A DNA stretch of 64,000 nucleotides from Streptomyces sp. DI166 (GTDB lineage Bacteria > Actinomycetota > Actinomycetes > Streptomycetales > Streptomycetaceae): contig NZ_FLSP01000026.1 in the NCBI RefSeq assembly GCF_900091315.1, positions 1 through 64,000 of the forward strand. Direction: 5' to 3'. Of the stretch, positions 36,739 through 43,684 are shown piece by piece (the first letter of the stretch is position 1; each line of letters starts with the position of its first letter). The notes beneath the pieces were generated by a model. The model worked only from the letters and a program-made list of their open reading frames with translations. It had not been told where the DNA came from and did no database searches. The position numbers were made by a program, and so were the translations under genes.

Positions 36739-37269
36739 ATGACCACGGCACTTCCCTCCACCACGCTGTCCGACGTACGCCACCTGCACCTCGTCGACGA
36801 CCTCCCGCAGGACCTCCCGGCCGAGCCCGGCTCCGCGCCGCTCGTCGGCTACCTGGTCTTCGTACCCGAAGGCACCGACCCCGCCGAGCTGTTCAGCCGG
36901 GCCGGAGTCGGCTCCACCAGGCCCGTCCCGACCCGGCACCGGGAGGACGATGCCGTGCGCATCGACCCCGAGCGTCATGTCGCGGAGGTCGACGGGCACG
37001 AACTCGACCTCACCTACCTGGAGTTCGCGCTGCTGGCGCATCTGGTGGGCCACCCCCACCACGTCCACTCCCGTGAGCGGCTGATGTCCGAGATCTGGGG
37101 ATACGACCACGTCGGAGACGGGCGCACCGTGGACGTCCACATCGCACGGCTGCGCCGCAAGCTGGGCGCGGCCCACCGGGAACGGATCGTCACCGTGCGC
37201 AGCGTGGGCTACAAGTACGTGCCCGGACGGCGCGTCAGCCCCGACGCCGCGCGACGCGGCCGACCTTAG
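36739..37269 (+). CDS. winged-helix (OmpR/PhoB-type) regulator without receiver domain
   Basis: A 176-residue protein. Residues 1-75 are variable and match no receiver domain. Residues 80-165 are an OmpR-type winged helix: LDLTYLEFALLAHLVGHPHH, RERLMSEIWGYDH, GRTVDVHIARLRRKLG and VRSVGYKYV. With no phosphoacceptor domain or adjacent kinase, it is an orphan regulator, probably controlled by level rather than phosphorylation. GAAGGA lies eight bases before the ATG. A cysteine leader peptide precedes it and a DszC/SfnB-like flavin enzyme follows after 11 bases, so it is likely a regulator of sulfur-starvation genes. Confidence 0.87.
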   Translation: MTTALPSTTLSDVRHLHLVDDLPQDLPAEPGSAPLVGYLVFVPEGTDPAELFSRAGVGSTRPVPTRHREDDAVRIDPERHVAEVDGHELDLTYLEFALLAHLVGHPHHVHSRERLMSEIWGYDHVGDGRTVDVHIARLRRKLGAAHRERIVTVRSVGYKYVPGRRVSPDAARRGRP

Positions 37270-37280
37270 GAGTGCACCTC

Positions 37281-38528
37281 ATGGGCGTCGCCCCTGCCCC
37301 GTCCCGCACCGTCCCGCAGCTCCCGCCGTCCGGCCCGTCCGGCCCGCCCCGGTTCGACCGCGCGCACTGGCTGCACGTGGCGCGCGAGACGGCGGACGAC
37401 CTGGCCACGGACGCGGTGGCCAGGGAGCAGGCGGGCAAGGCGCCCTTCGACGAGGTGTCCCGGCTGCGCGAGGCGGACCTGCTGACCCTGCTGGTCCCGG
37501 CCGGGTCCGGGGGCGGCGGCGCCGACTGGGACACCGCCCTGGCGGTGGTCCGGGAGATCGCCACCGCCGACGCGGCCATCGGCCAGCTCCTGGGCTGTCA
37601 CTACGTCCTGGCGTACGCCGCCCGGCTGTTGGCCGAGCCGGGGTCCGCCGAGCACATCGAGCGCCGGTCGGCGGCCGGGCAGTGGTGCTGGGGCGGTGGC
37701 GTCGGCCGCCAGGAGCCGCGGCTGGCGCTGGTCAGGTCCGGCGACGGGTACGTCCTCAACGGCCGGCAGAGCTACAGCACCGGCGTGCTGGTCGCCGACC
37801 GGCTGGCGGTACGCGCCGTGTCCGCCGACACCGGTGAACCCCTCGCGGTCGTCGTCGACCCGGCCGGGCCGGGCGTGCGGATCGACAACGATGCCGACCC
37901 CTTCGGCCAGCGCCTCGCGGCCGGGGGAAGCGTGGAGTTCGACGGCGTCCGGCTGGGCTCCGACGACGTACTCGGCCCGCTCTCCGCCGACGAGGACGTC
38001 CTGTCCCCGGCCGCCTCGCTGGCCGCCCCGCTCGGCCGGCTCGTCTCGGTCCACCTGCGCCTCGGGATCGCGGAGGGCGTGCTGGGCGAGGCCCGCGAAT
38101 ACAGCAGGGCCGGTCACTCCCCCTGGCACCCGGAGTGGCCCGCCGGTTCACCGCAGGACCCGCAGACCCTGGCCGCCTACGGCGAACTCACCGTTCTCAC
38201 CCGGTCCGCCTCCGCGCTGGCCGCCGAGGCGGTGGCGGCCCTGGAGAACGGGCTGCGCGCCGGGCCGGGCCTGACCTACGACGACTGCGCGGAGGTCTCG
38301 ATCCTGGTGGCGGTCGCCGAGGCCGCCGCGGCCCGCGCCGCCCACGAGTCCACGGCGCGCGCCCTGGACATCATCGGCGCCCGCTCGGCCTCCGCCCGCC
38401 TGGGCCTGGACCGGTTCTGGCGCAACGCCCGCACCCACACCCTGTACGAACCCGTCGCCCACCGGCTGCGGGATGTCGGCGACTACTTCCTCAACGGGGC
38501 GCACCCGGCGTTCAAGTTGCCGGTATAG
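37281..38528 (+). CDS. acyl-CoA dehydrogenase-fold monooxygenase (DszC/SfnB-like)
   Basis: A 415-residue protein with the acyl-CoA dehydrogenase fold of FMN-dependent sulfur-acquisition enzymes: IATADAAIGQLLGCHYVLAY, WCWGGGVGRQEPRL, LNGRQSYSTGVLVADRL and RARTHTLYEPVAH-like WRNARTHTLYEPVAHRLRD. Relatives such as SfnB and DszC oxidise dialkyl sulfones or thiophenes with FMNH2 and O2 to release sulfur. The substrate here is unknown. ATG 37281 follows TTAGGAG. It shares a leader-controlled operon with the winged-helix gene; FMNH2 could come from the SsuE at 35079. Confidence 0.82.
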   Translation: MGVAPAPSRTVPQLPPSGPSGPPRFDRAHWLHVARETADDLATDAVAREQAGKAPFDEVSRLREADLLTLLVPAGSGGGGADWDTALAVVREIATADAAIGQLLGCHYVLAYAARLLAEPGSAEHIERRSAAGQWCWGGGVGRQEPRLALVRSGDGYVLNGRQSYSTGVLVADRLAVRAVSADTGEPLAVVVDPAGPGVRIDNDADPFGQRLAAGGSVEFDGVRLGSDDVLGPLSADEDVLSPAASLAAPLGRLVSVHLRLGIAEGVLGEAREYSRAGHSPWHPEWPAGSPQDPQTLAAYGELTVLTRSASALAAEAVAALENGLRAGPGLTYDDCAEVSILVAVAEAAAARAAHESTARALDIIGARSASARLGLDRFWRNARTHTLYEPVAHRLRDVGDYFLNGAHPAFKLPV

Positions 38529-38692
38529 GCCGCCCGTTCGCCGGAACGGCTCTCCCCTTTTCACCTGCGGTTTCTCACCTCATGAGATCAAGCCGTCCAA
38601 CATCTGAACAACCCCTTGGGGCAAGGGCCGCCGTCTGCCACGATCCCTAGCAACCAGGTAGGAAAACTAGGAATCGATGGGGGGACACAGCC

Positions 38693-38794
38693 ATGGGCAC
38701 TTCCGTGCGCGTCCGGCTGGCGACACCCCTGCTGACCTCTCGCCGCCACATCGACTTCCTGCGGACGTCGAGCGCGATCTGTCGACCCTTCTGA
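38693..38794 (+). CDS. cysteine leader peptide of the ssuABC-type operon
   Basis: A 33-residue peptide: MGTSVRVRLATPLL then TSRRHIDFLRTSSAICRPF. The RRHIDF signature is the same as in the other two leaders, but only one Cys codon (TGT) is present. A GGGGGGA site is seven bases upstream. The substrate-binding protein gene starts 53 bases after the stop. TAGGAA occurs twice at 38659-38673, just before the ATG. The rest of the 319-base gap (38529-38692) has no other gene. Confidence 0.85.
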   Translation: MGTSVRVRLATPLLTSRRHIDFLRTSSAICRPF

Positions 38795-38834
38795 GGTCCT
38801 TCGCCCGACGTACCCCTTGTTCCACCTGACTTCG

Positions 38835-38847
38835 AGAGGACACCTCT
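38835..38847 (+). promoter_or_regulatory. hairpin masking the ribosome site of the sulfonate-binding protein
   Basis: AGAGG (38835-38839), part of the ribosome site, can pair with CCTCT (38843-38847) immediately before the GTG, with a 3-base loop. GTCCT at 38796-38800 could pair alternatively with AGGAC. This would fit leader-peptide control of translation, but is only an inference. Confidence 0.35.
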
Positions 38848-39957
38848 GTGTCTGCCGCACGACCGCTCACCACCCTGCGTGCCATCGCCGCGATAGCGGC
38901 CCTCCCCCTCCTGCTCACCGCTTGCGGCTACGGTTCCGACAACGACGACGACCCCAAGCAGGCCCAGGTCGCCGCAGACGCCAAGAAGCTCTCGGTCGAC
39001 GAGGTGCGGATCGGCTACTTCCCGAACCTGACGCACGCCACCGCCCTGGTCGGCGTCCAGGAGGGCATCCTGCAGAAGGAACTGGGCGGCACCAAGATCT
39101 CGCCGTCCACCTTCAACGCCGGCCCCTCCGAGATCGAGGCGCTGAACTCGGGGTCCATCGACATCGGGTGGATCGGCCCGTCCCCGTCCATCAACGGCTA
39201 CACCAAGTCCAACGGCGAGAACCTGCGGATCGTCTCCGGCTCGGCCTCCGGCGGCGTGAAGCTGGTGGTCAACCCCAAGAAGGTCAAGTCCCTCAAGGAC
39301 CTCAAGGGCAAGAAGATCGCCACCCCGCAGCTCGGCAACACCCAGGACGTGGCCTTCCTCAACTGGATCGCCGAGCAGGGCTGGAAGGTCGACGCGCAGA
39401 GCGGCCGGGGCGATGTGTCCGTGGTCCGCACCGACAACAAGGTGACCCCGGACGCCTACAAGTCCGGCTCCATCGACGGCGCCTGGGTGCCCGAGCCGAC
39501 CGCGTCCAAGCTGATCGCGGACGGCGCGAAGGTACTGCTGAACGAGGCCGAGGACCTGTGGCCGGACAAGAAGTTCGTGATCACGAACATCATCGTGTCC
39601 CAGAAGTTCCTCAAGGAGCACCCGGACGTGGTGGAGGCCGTGCTGCGCGGCTCGGTAAAGACCAACGCGTGGATCACCGCCAACCCCGACCAGGCCAAGG
39701 CCTCCGCCAACAAGGCGCTTGAGGGCCTGACCGGCAAGGCGCTGCCCACCGAGATCCTCGACCCGGCCTGGGAGTCGATCACCTTCCTCAACGACCCGCT
39801 GGCCTCGACCCTCGACACGCAGGCGCAGTACGCCGTGAAGGCCGGCCTGCTGGAGGAGCCCAACCTCAAGGGCATCTACGACCTCGCCCCGCTCAACAAG
39901 GTCCTCAAGGCCGAGGGCGAGCCCGAGGTCGACGACGCCGGTCTCGGCGTCAAGTAG
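38848..39957 (+). CDS. ssuA: ABC transporter substrate-binding lipoprotein (SsuA type)
   Basis: A 369-residue lipoprotein with a signal ending LLLTAC (lipobox near residue 26) and an Asp-rich linker. The binding domain has the aliphatic sulfonate/nitrate/taurine family pattern: VRIGYFPNLTHATALVGVQ, IDIGWIGPSPSINGY, KGKKIATPQLGNTQDVAF and YKSGSIDGAWVPEPTASKL. It should capture an alkanesulfonate or related organosulfur compound outside the membrane. GTG 38848 follows GAGAGGA. It is the first of a three-gene importer operon behind a cysteine leader peptide. Confidence 0.9.
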   Translation: MSAARPLTTLRAIAAIAALPLLLTACGYGSDNDDDPKQAQVAADAKKLSVDEVRIGYFPNLTHATALVGVQEGILQKELGGTKISPSTFNAGPSEIEALNSGSIDIGWIGPSPSINGYTKSNGENLRIVSGSASGGVKLVVNPKKVKSLKDLKGKKIATPQLGNTQDVAFLNWIAEQGWKVDAQSGRGDVSVVRTDNKVTPDAYKSGSIDGAWVPEPTASKLIADGAKVLLNEAEDLWPDKKFVITNIIVSQKFLKEHPDVVEAVLRGSVKTNAWITANPDQAKASANKALEGLTGKALPTEILDPAWESITFLNDPLASTLDTQAQYAVKAGLLEEPNLKGIYDLAPLNKVLKAEGEPEVDDAGLGVK

Positions 39958-39991
39958 CGGATCCCGTCGAGTTTCCCAGGAGGTGACGACC

Positions 39992-40780
39992 ATGGCCACC
40001 ACGATCGCCAAGGCCGCCGAGGGCGGCACAGCGACCGCGCACGCCGCGCGTATCGAGCACGTCTCGAAGTCCTTCGCGGGCCCCGCGGGGCAGCAGCTCG
40101 TCCTCGACGACATCACCCTCGATGTCGCACCGGGCGAGTTCGTCACCCTCCTGGGAGCCTCGGGCTGCGGCAAGTCGACGCTGCTGAACCTGGTCGCGGG
40201 CCTGGACAAGCCCAGCGCGGGCAGCATCAGCACGGACGGGCGTCCGGCGCTGATGTTCCAGGAGCACGCCCTGTTCCCGTGGCTGACCGCGGGCAAGAAC
40301 ATCGAACTCGCCCTGAAACTGCGGGGCGTACCGAAGGCCGAGCGGCGCGGGCGGGCCGAGGAGCTGCTGGAGCTGGTCCGCCTGCACGGCGCGTACGGCA
40401 AGCGGGTGCACGAACTGTCCGGCGGTATGCGCCAGCGGGTCGCGCTGGCCCGTGCGCTCGCCCAGGACAGCAAGCTGCTGTTGATGGACGAGCCGTTCGC
40501 GGCGCTGGATGCGATCACGCGGGATGTGCTGCACGACGAGCTGACGAGGATCTGGCGCGAGACCGGCCTGTCGGTGCTGTTCGTCACCCACAACGTGCGT
40601 GAGGCCGTGCGCCTGGCCCAGCGGGTGGTGCTGCTGTCCTCCCGGCCCGGGCGTATCGCCCGGGAGTGGACGGTCGGGATCGCCCATCCGCGCCGTATCG
40701 AGGACAGTGCGGTCGCCGAGCTGTCCGTCGAGATCACCGAAGAACTGCGTGGGGAGATCCGCCGCCATGGCCAGCACTGA
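39992..40780 (+). CDS. ssuB: ABC transporter ATPase (SsuB type)
   Basis: A 262-residue nucleotide-binding subunit: Walker A LLGASGCGKSTLL, Q-loop LMFQEHALFPWLT, signature ELSGGMRQRVALARAL, Walker B LLLMDEPFAALD and H-loop LFVTHNVREA. It drives uptake of the ligand bound by the preceding lipoprotein. ATG 39992 lies five bases after AGGAGGTGA, better than the in-frame GTG 39983, which overlaps that site. Its end overlaps the permease by 14 bases. Confidence 0.92.
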   Translation: MATTIAKAAEGGTATAHAARIEHVSKSFAGPAGQQLVLDDITLDVAPGEFVTLLGASGCGKSTLLNLVAGLDKPSAGSISTDGRPALMFQEHALFPWLTAGKNIELALKLRGVPKAERRGRAEELLELVRLHGAYGKRVHELSGGMRQRVALARALAQDSKLLLMDEPFAALDAITRDVLHDELTRIWRETGLSVLFVTHNVREAVRLAQRVVLLSSRPGRIAREWTVGIAHPRRIEDSAVAELSVEITEELRGEIRRHGQH

Positions 40781-41654
40781 CACCACCGCCAAGGACGGCA
40801 CCGACCTCGCCGGCCTGGAAGCGGGCCTCGACGCCCTGGACGCCGTCACCACCACCCGCACCCCCCTGCGCGAAACCCTCCTCCGCAAGGTCCTGCCCCC
40901 CATCACCGCTGTCGCGCTGGTGCTGGCGGTGTGGCAGCTGCTGGTGTGGCTGGAGGTCGCCCCCTCCTACAAGCTGCCCTCCCCCGGCGCGGTCTGGGAG
41001 GAGGTCCGCACCGCCTGGCTCCAGGGCACGCTGCTGGACTACATCTGGACCAGCGTCTCGCGCGGCCTGCTCGGCTTCCTCTTCGCGCTCGCCATCGGCA
41101 CCCCCCTCGGCCTGATCGTCGCCCGGGTGAGGTTCGTGCGCGCCGCGATCGGGCCGATCCTGTCCGGCCTGCAGTCCCTGCCCTCGGTCGCCTGGGTGCC
41201 CCCGGCGGTGATCTGGCTCGGCCTGAACGACTCGATGATGTTCGCCGTCATCCTCCTCGGCGCCGTCCCGTCCATCGCCAACGGCCTGGTCGCCGGCATC
41301 GACCAGATCCCGCCGCTGTTCCTGCGCGCCGGACGCACCCTGGGCGCCACCGGACTCAAGGGCGCCCGGCACATCGTCATGCCCGCCGCCCTGCCCGGCT
41401 ACCTCGCCGGACTCAAGCAGGGCTGGGCGTTCTCCTGGCGCTCCCTGATGGCCGCCGAGATCATCGCCTCCTCCCCCGACCTCGGCGTCGGACTGGGACA
41501 GCTCCTGGAGAACGGCCGCAACAACGCCAGCATGTCCCAGGTCTTCCTCGCCATCCTCCTCATCCTCCTCGTCGGCATCGCCATCGACCTGCTCATCTTC
41601 AGCCCCCTCGAACGCCGCGTCCTGCTCAGCCGCGGCCTGCTGGTCAAAAGCTGA
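40767..41654 (+). CDS. ssuC: ABC transporter permease (SsuC type)
   Basis: A 295-residue integral membrane protein with about six helices and the EAA-like loop RAGRTLGATGLKGARHIVMP that docks the ATPase. The first helix begins VLPPITAVALVLAVWQLLVW. The family is sulfonate/nitrate/taurine import. It overlaps ssuB by 14 bases. A tight palindrome (41719-41735) follows. Confidence 0.92.
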   Translation: MASTDTTAKDGTDLAGLEAGLDALDAVTTTRTPLRETLLRKVLPPITAVALVLAVWQLLVWLEVAPSYKLPSPGAVWEEVRTAWLQGTLLDYIWTSVSRGLLGFLFALAIGTPLGLIVARVRFVRAAIGPILSGLQSLPSVAWVPPAVIWLGLNDSMMFAVILLGAVPSIANGLVAGIDQIPPLFLRAGRTLGATGLKGARHIVMPAALPGYLAGLKQGWAFSWRSLMAAEIIASSPDLGVGLGQLLENGRNNASMSQVFLAILLILLVGIAIDLLIFSPLERRVLLSRGLLVKS

Positions 41655-41718
41655 GACGGCATGGGTCTGATTCGCGCTGTGACCTCTACACATAAGGACC
41701 AAATAAGCGCAGAATGCT

Positions 41719-41735
41719 GGTAAGCGGCGCTTACC
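41719..41735. promoter_or_regulatory. 17-bp near-perfect palindrome between ssuC and the SPW gene
   Basis: GGTAAGCG and CGCTTACC are exact inverted repeats around a single G. The hairpin is too tight to form fully in RNA, so an operator for the SPW gene (52 bases downstream) is more likely than a terminator. Confidence 0.5.
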
Positions 41736-41787
41736 CGCACAACCGCACCAGACGCGGTCAGGCCCTGCTAGTCAAAGGAGACGAGTC

Positions 41788-42228
41788 ATGGCCAACGTCT
41801 CGCCCACCAGAGGTGACATAACGAGCCACCCGGATGCCATGGAAATGCGGGAACGGTACGCCCGCATGCTCGGCGGTCGTGATGTGGCGCTCATGGACGG
41901 ACCGGTGTTCCTGCTCGGTCTGTACTGCGCCGTATCCCCGTGGATCGTCCACTACACGACCAGCCAGCCGGACCTCGTCCCGCACAACCTGGTCATCGGG
42001 ATCGCGATCGCCCTGCTCGCCCTGGGGTTCACCCGGGCTCCGGAGCGCATGTACGGCCTGAGCTGGGCCATGTGCGCGCTGGGCGTCTGGATGATCGTGT
42101 CGCCGTGGATCGTCGGCGACAGCCCCGACGCGGGCGTGGTGTGGAACAACATCATCATCGGCGCGCTGGCGCTGATCCTCGGGCTGATGTGCGCCGGTAC
42201 GGCGGCGAAGAGCGCCCCGAGGCCGTAG
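41788..42228 (+). CDS. SPW repeat membrane protein
   Basis: A 146-residue protein with four hydrophobic helices in two related halves. Each half carries the SPW signature: CAVSPWIVHYT at about 49-59 and MIVSPWIVGD at about 105-114. The charged N-terminus (EMRERYARMLGG) is cytoplasmic. The family is widespread in actinobacteria and of unknown function. GGAGACGAG precedes the ATG. Confidence 0.88.
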   Translation: MANVSPTRGDITSHPDAMEMRERYARMLGGRDVALMDGPVFLLGLYCAVSPWIVHYTTSQPDLVPHNLVIGIAIALLALGFTRAPERMYGLSWAMCALGVWMIVSPWIVGDSPDAGVVWNNIIIGALALILGLMCAGTAAKSAPRP

Positions 42229-42270
42229 GAGCCACGAAGTGATCGGAAACGAGAGGTAGAAGGAGGAGAC

Positions 42271-42303
42271 GCCGGCCGGCCCAGGCACCCGGGACCGGCC
42301 GGC
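42271..42303. terminator. bidirectional hairpin between the SPW and phosphotransferase genes
   Basis: GCCGGCCGG (42271-42279) and CCGGCCGGC (42295-42303) are a perfect 9-bp inverted repeat with a 15-base loop, between two convergent genes. Confidence 0.6.
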
Positions 42304-42318
42304 TCCACATGCCCGGGG

Positions 42319-43125
42319 TCACCCGAGCCGACCGCGGTGCCGGGCGACCCACTCGTACGCGGCCCGCACCTCCTCCACGACGCCGCGGTCCCGCAGCCCG
42401 ACCATGGCCGCCTCGCCCCGCCCGGCCCCGGCCGCGATCCCCCGCCAGCAGCGGTCCTGCCACCACAGGACGGTGTCGACCAGCCCGTCGAGGTCCGCCG
42501 CGCCGTACGCGTCACGGACCAGCGCGATCCGCCGGCCCGCCTCGGGCACATCGGTGACGCCCGGGCCGAGGTCCAGGTACTGCCAGCACACATGGGCGAT
42601 GTCGTGCACGCGCTCGCCCGGCGCGGCGAGGTCCCAGTCGATGAAGGCCCTCGGCCGCCCGTGCCGGTCGTACACGGTGTTCTTGGGCGCCAGGTCGTTG
42701 TGGCAGACCACGTCGGCGTCACCGGCGAGCGGGGTGCCGTGGGTCAGGTCGTGGAACTCGCGCACCATGCGGGCGATCCGGGTCAGTGCCTCGTCCGTGC
42801 GGACGGCGGCCCGCTCGCCGGCGCTCAGCGCCGCCCGCCCCTCGATGTGGCCGAGCGTCTCCCGCCCCTGGTCGTCGGTGCCGAGGAAGCGCGGGGCGCC
42901 GGGCCAGCCGTGCCGTTCGAAGTGAGCCAGCAGGCTGTGCACGTACGGCACTCGCGGCGAGGGGGTGCGCCGCACCGTGGCGCCCACCCGTACGACCTGG
43001 TTGACGGCTCCGCCGTCCAGAAAGTGCTCCGCCACCCGGCCGAGTATCCCAGCCGCGCCGCCGGGGGTGCCGAGCGTAAGGTGCGGGAGAAGATCACCCG
43101 AGTCGGAAAGGGGCGTACCCGTCAT
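42319..43125 (-). CDS. aminoglycoside phosphotransferase-family kinase
   Basis: A 268-residue kinase-like protein with the APH/choline-kinase active site VVCHNDLAPKNTVYD (catalytic Asp and Asn) and AFIDWDLA (metal-binding Asp). Members phosphorylate aminoglycosides, choline or sugars; the substrate is unknown and no resistance is implied. The longest frame starts at ATG 43125, whose bases overlap the ATG of the divergent deaminase (43124). It has no clear ribosome site, so a start further in, such as GTG 43035, is possible. Confidence 0.78.
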   Translation of the reverse strand: MTGTPLSDSGDLLPHLTLGTPGGAAGILGRVAEHFLDGGAVNQVVRVGATVRRTPSPRVPYVHSLLAHFERHGWPGAPRFLGTDDQGRETLGHIEGRAALSAGERAAVRTDEALTRIARMVREFHDLTHGTPLAGDADVVCHNDLAPKNTVYDRHGRPRAFIDWDLAAPGERVHDIAHVCWQYLDLGPGVTDVPEAGRRIALVRDAYGAADLDGLVDTVLWWQDRCWRGIAAGAGRGEAAMVGLRDRGVVEEVRAAYEWVARHRGRLG

Positions 43126-43606
43126 GGTCGTCCAGGAGTCCGAGCTGACTTATCTGCGGCGCTGTGTGGAGCTGGCCGCGCAGGCGCTGGAGGCCGGGGA
43201 CGAACCGTTCGGGTCGGTGCTCGTGTCCGAGGGCGCCGTCCTTGCCGAGGACCACAACCGGGTCGCCTCCGGCGACCGCACCCGGCACCCGGAGTTCGAG
43301 CTGGCGCGCTGGTCGGCGGCGCATCTCACGCCCGAGCAGCGGGCGGCGGCCACCGTCTACACCTCCGGCGAGCACTGTCCGATGTGCGCGGCCGCCCATG
43401 CCTGGGTGGGCCTCGGCCGCATCGTGTACGTGGCCTCCTCCGCCCAGCTGTCCGCCTGGCTGACCGAGTTGGGCGCGCCCGCCGCGCCGGTGCGGCCACT
43501 GCCGGTCAACGACATCGCACCCGGCGTGGTCGTCGAGGGCCCGGTGCCCGAACTGACCGACGAGGTACGCGCGCTGCACGTCCGCTTCCACCAGCGGCAG
43601 GCCTGA
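43124..43606 (+). CDS. cytidine/deoxycytidylate-type nucleoside deaminase
   Basis: A 160-residue zinc deaminase: the first zinc/catalytic motif is HPEFELARW (HxE) and the second HCPMCAAAHAW (CxxC). ALEAGDEPFGSVLV near the N-terminus is typical. It deaminates a free base or nucleoside; the C-terminal pattern is nearer to guanine- and cytosine-deaminase-like members than to TadA. GGAAAGG precedes ATG 43124. Confidence 0.82.
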   Translation: MVVQESELTYLRRCVELAAQALEAGDEPFGSVLVSEGAVLAEDHNRVASGDRTRHPEFELARWSAAHLTPEQRAAATVYTSGEHCPMCAAAHAWVGLGRIVYVASSAQLSAWLTELGAPAAPVRPLPVNDIAPGVVVEGPVPELTDEVRALHVRFHQRQA

Positions 43607-43684
43607 GCACGACGTCGCTCCCGCCGAGATGCAGGGGCCGGTCGGCGCTGCCTACGATCGGTAAAGGCCCCGGCCGGGGAGGCG

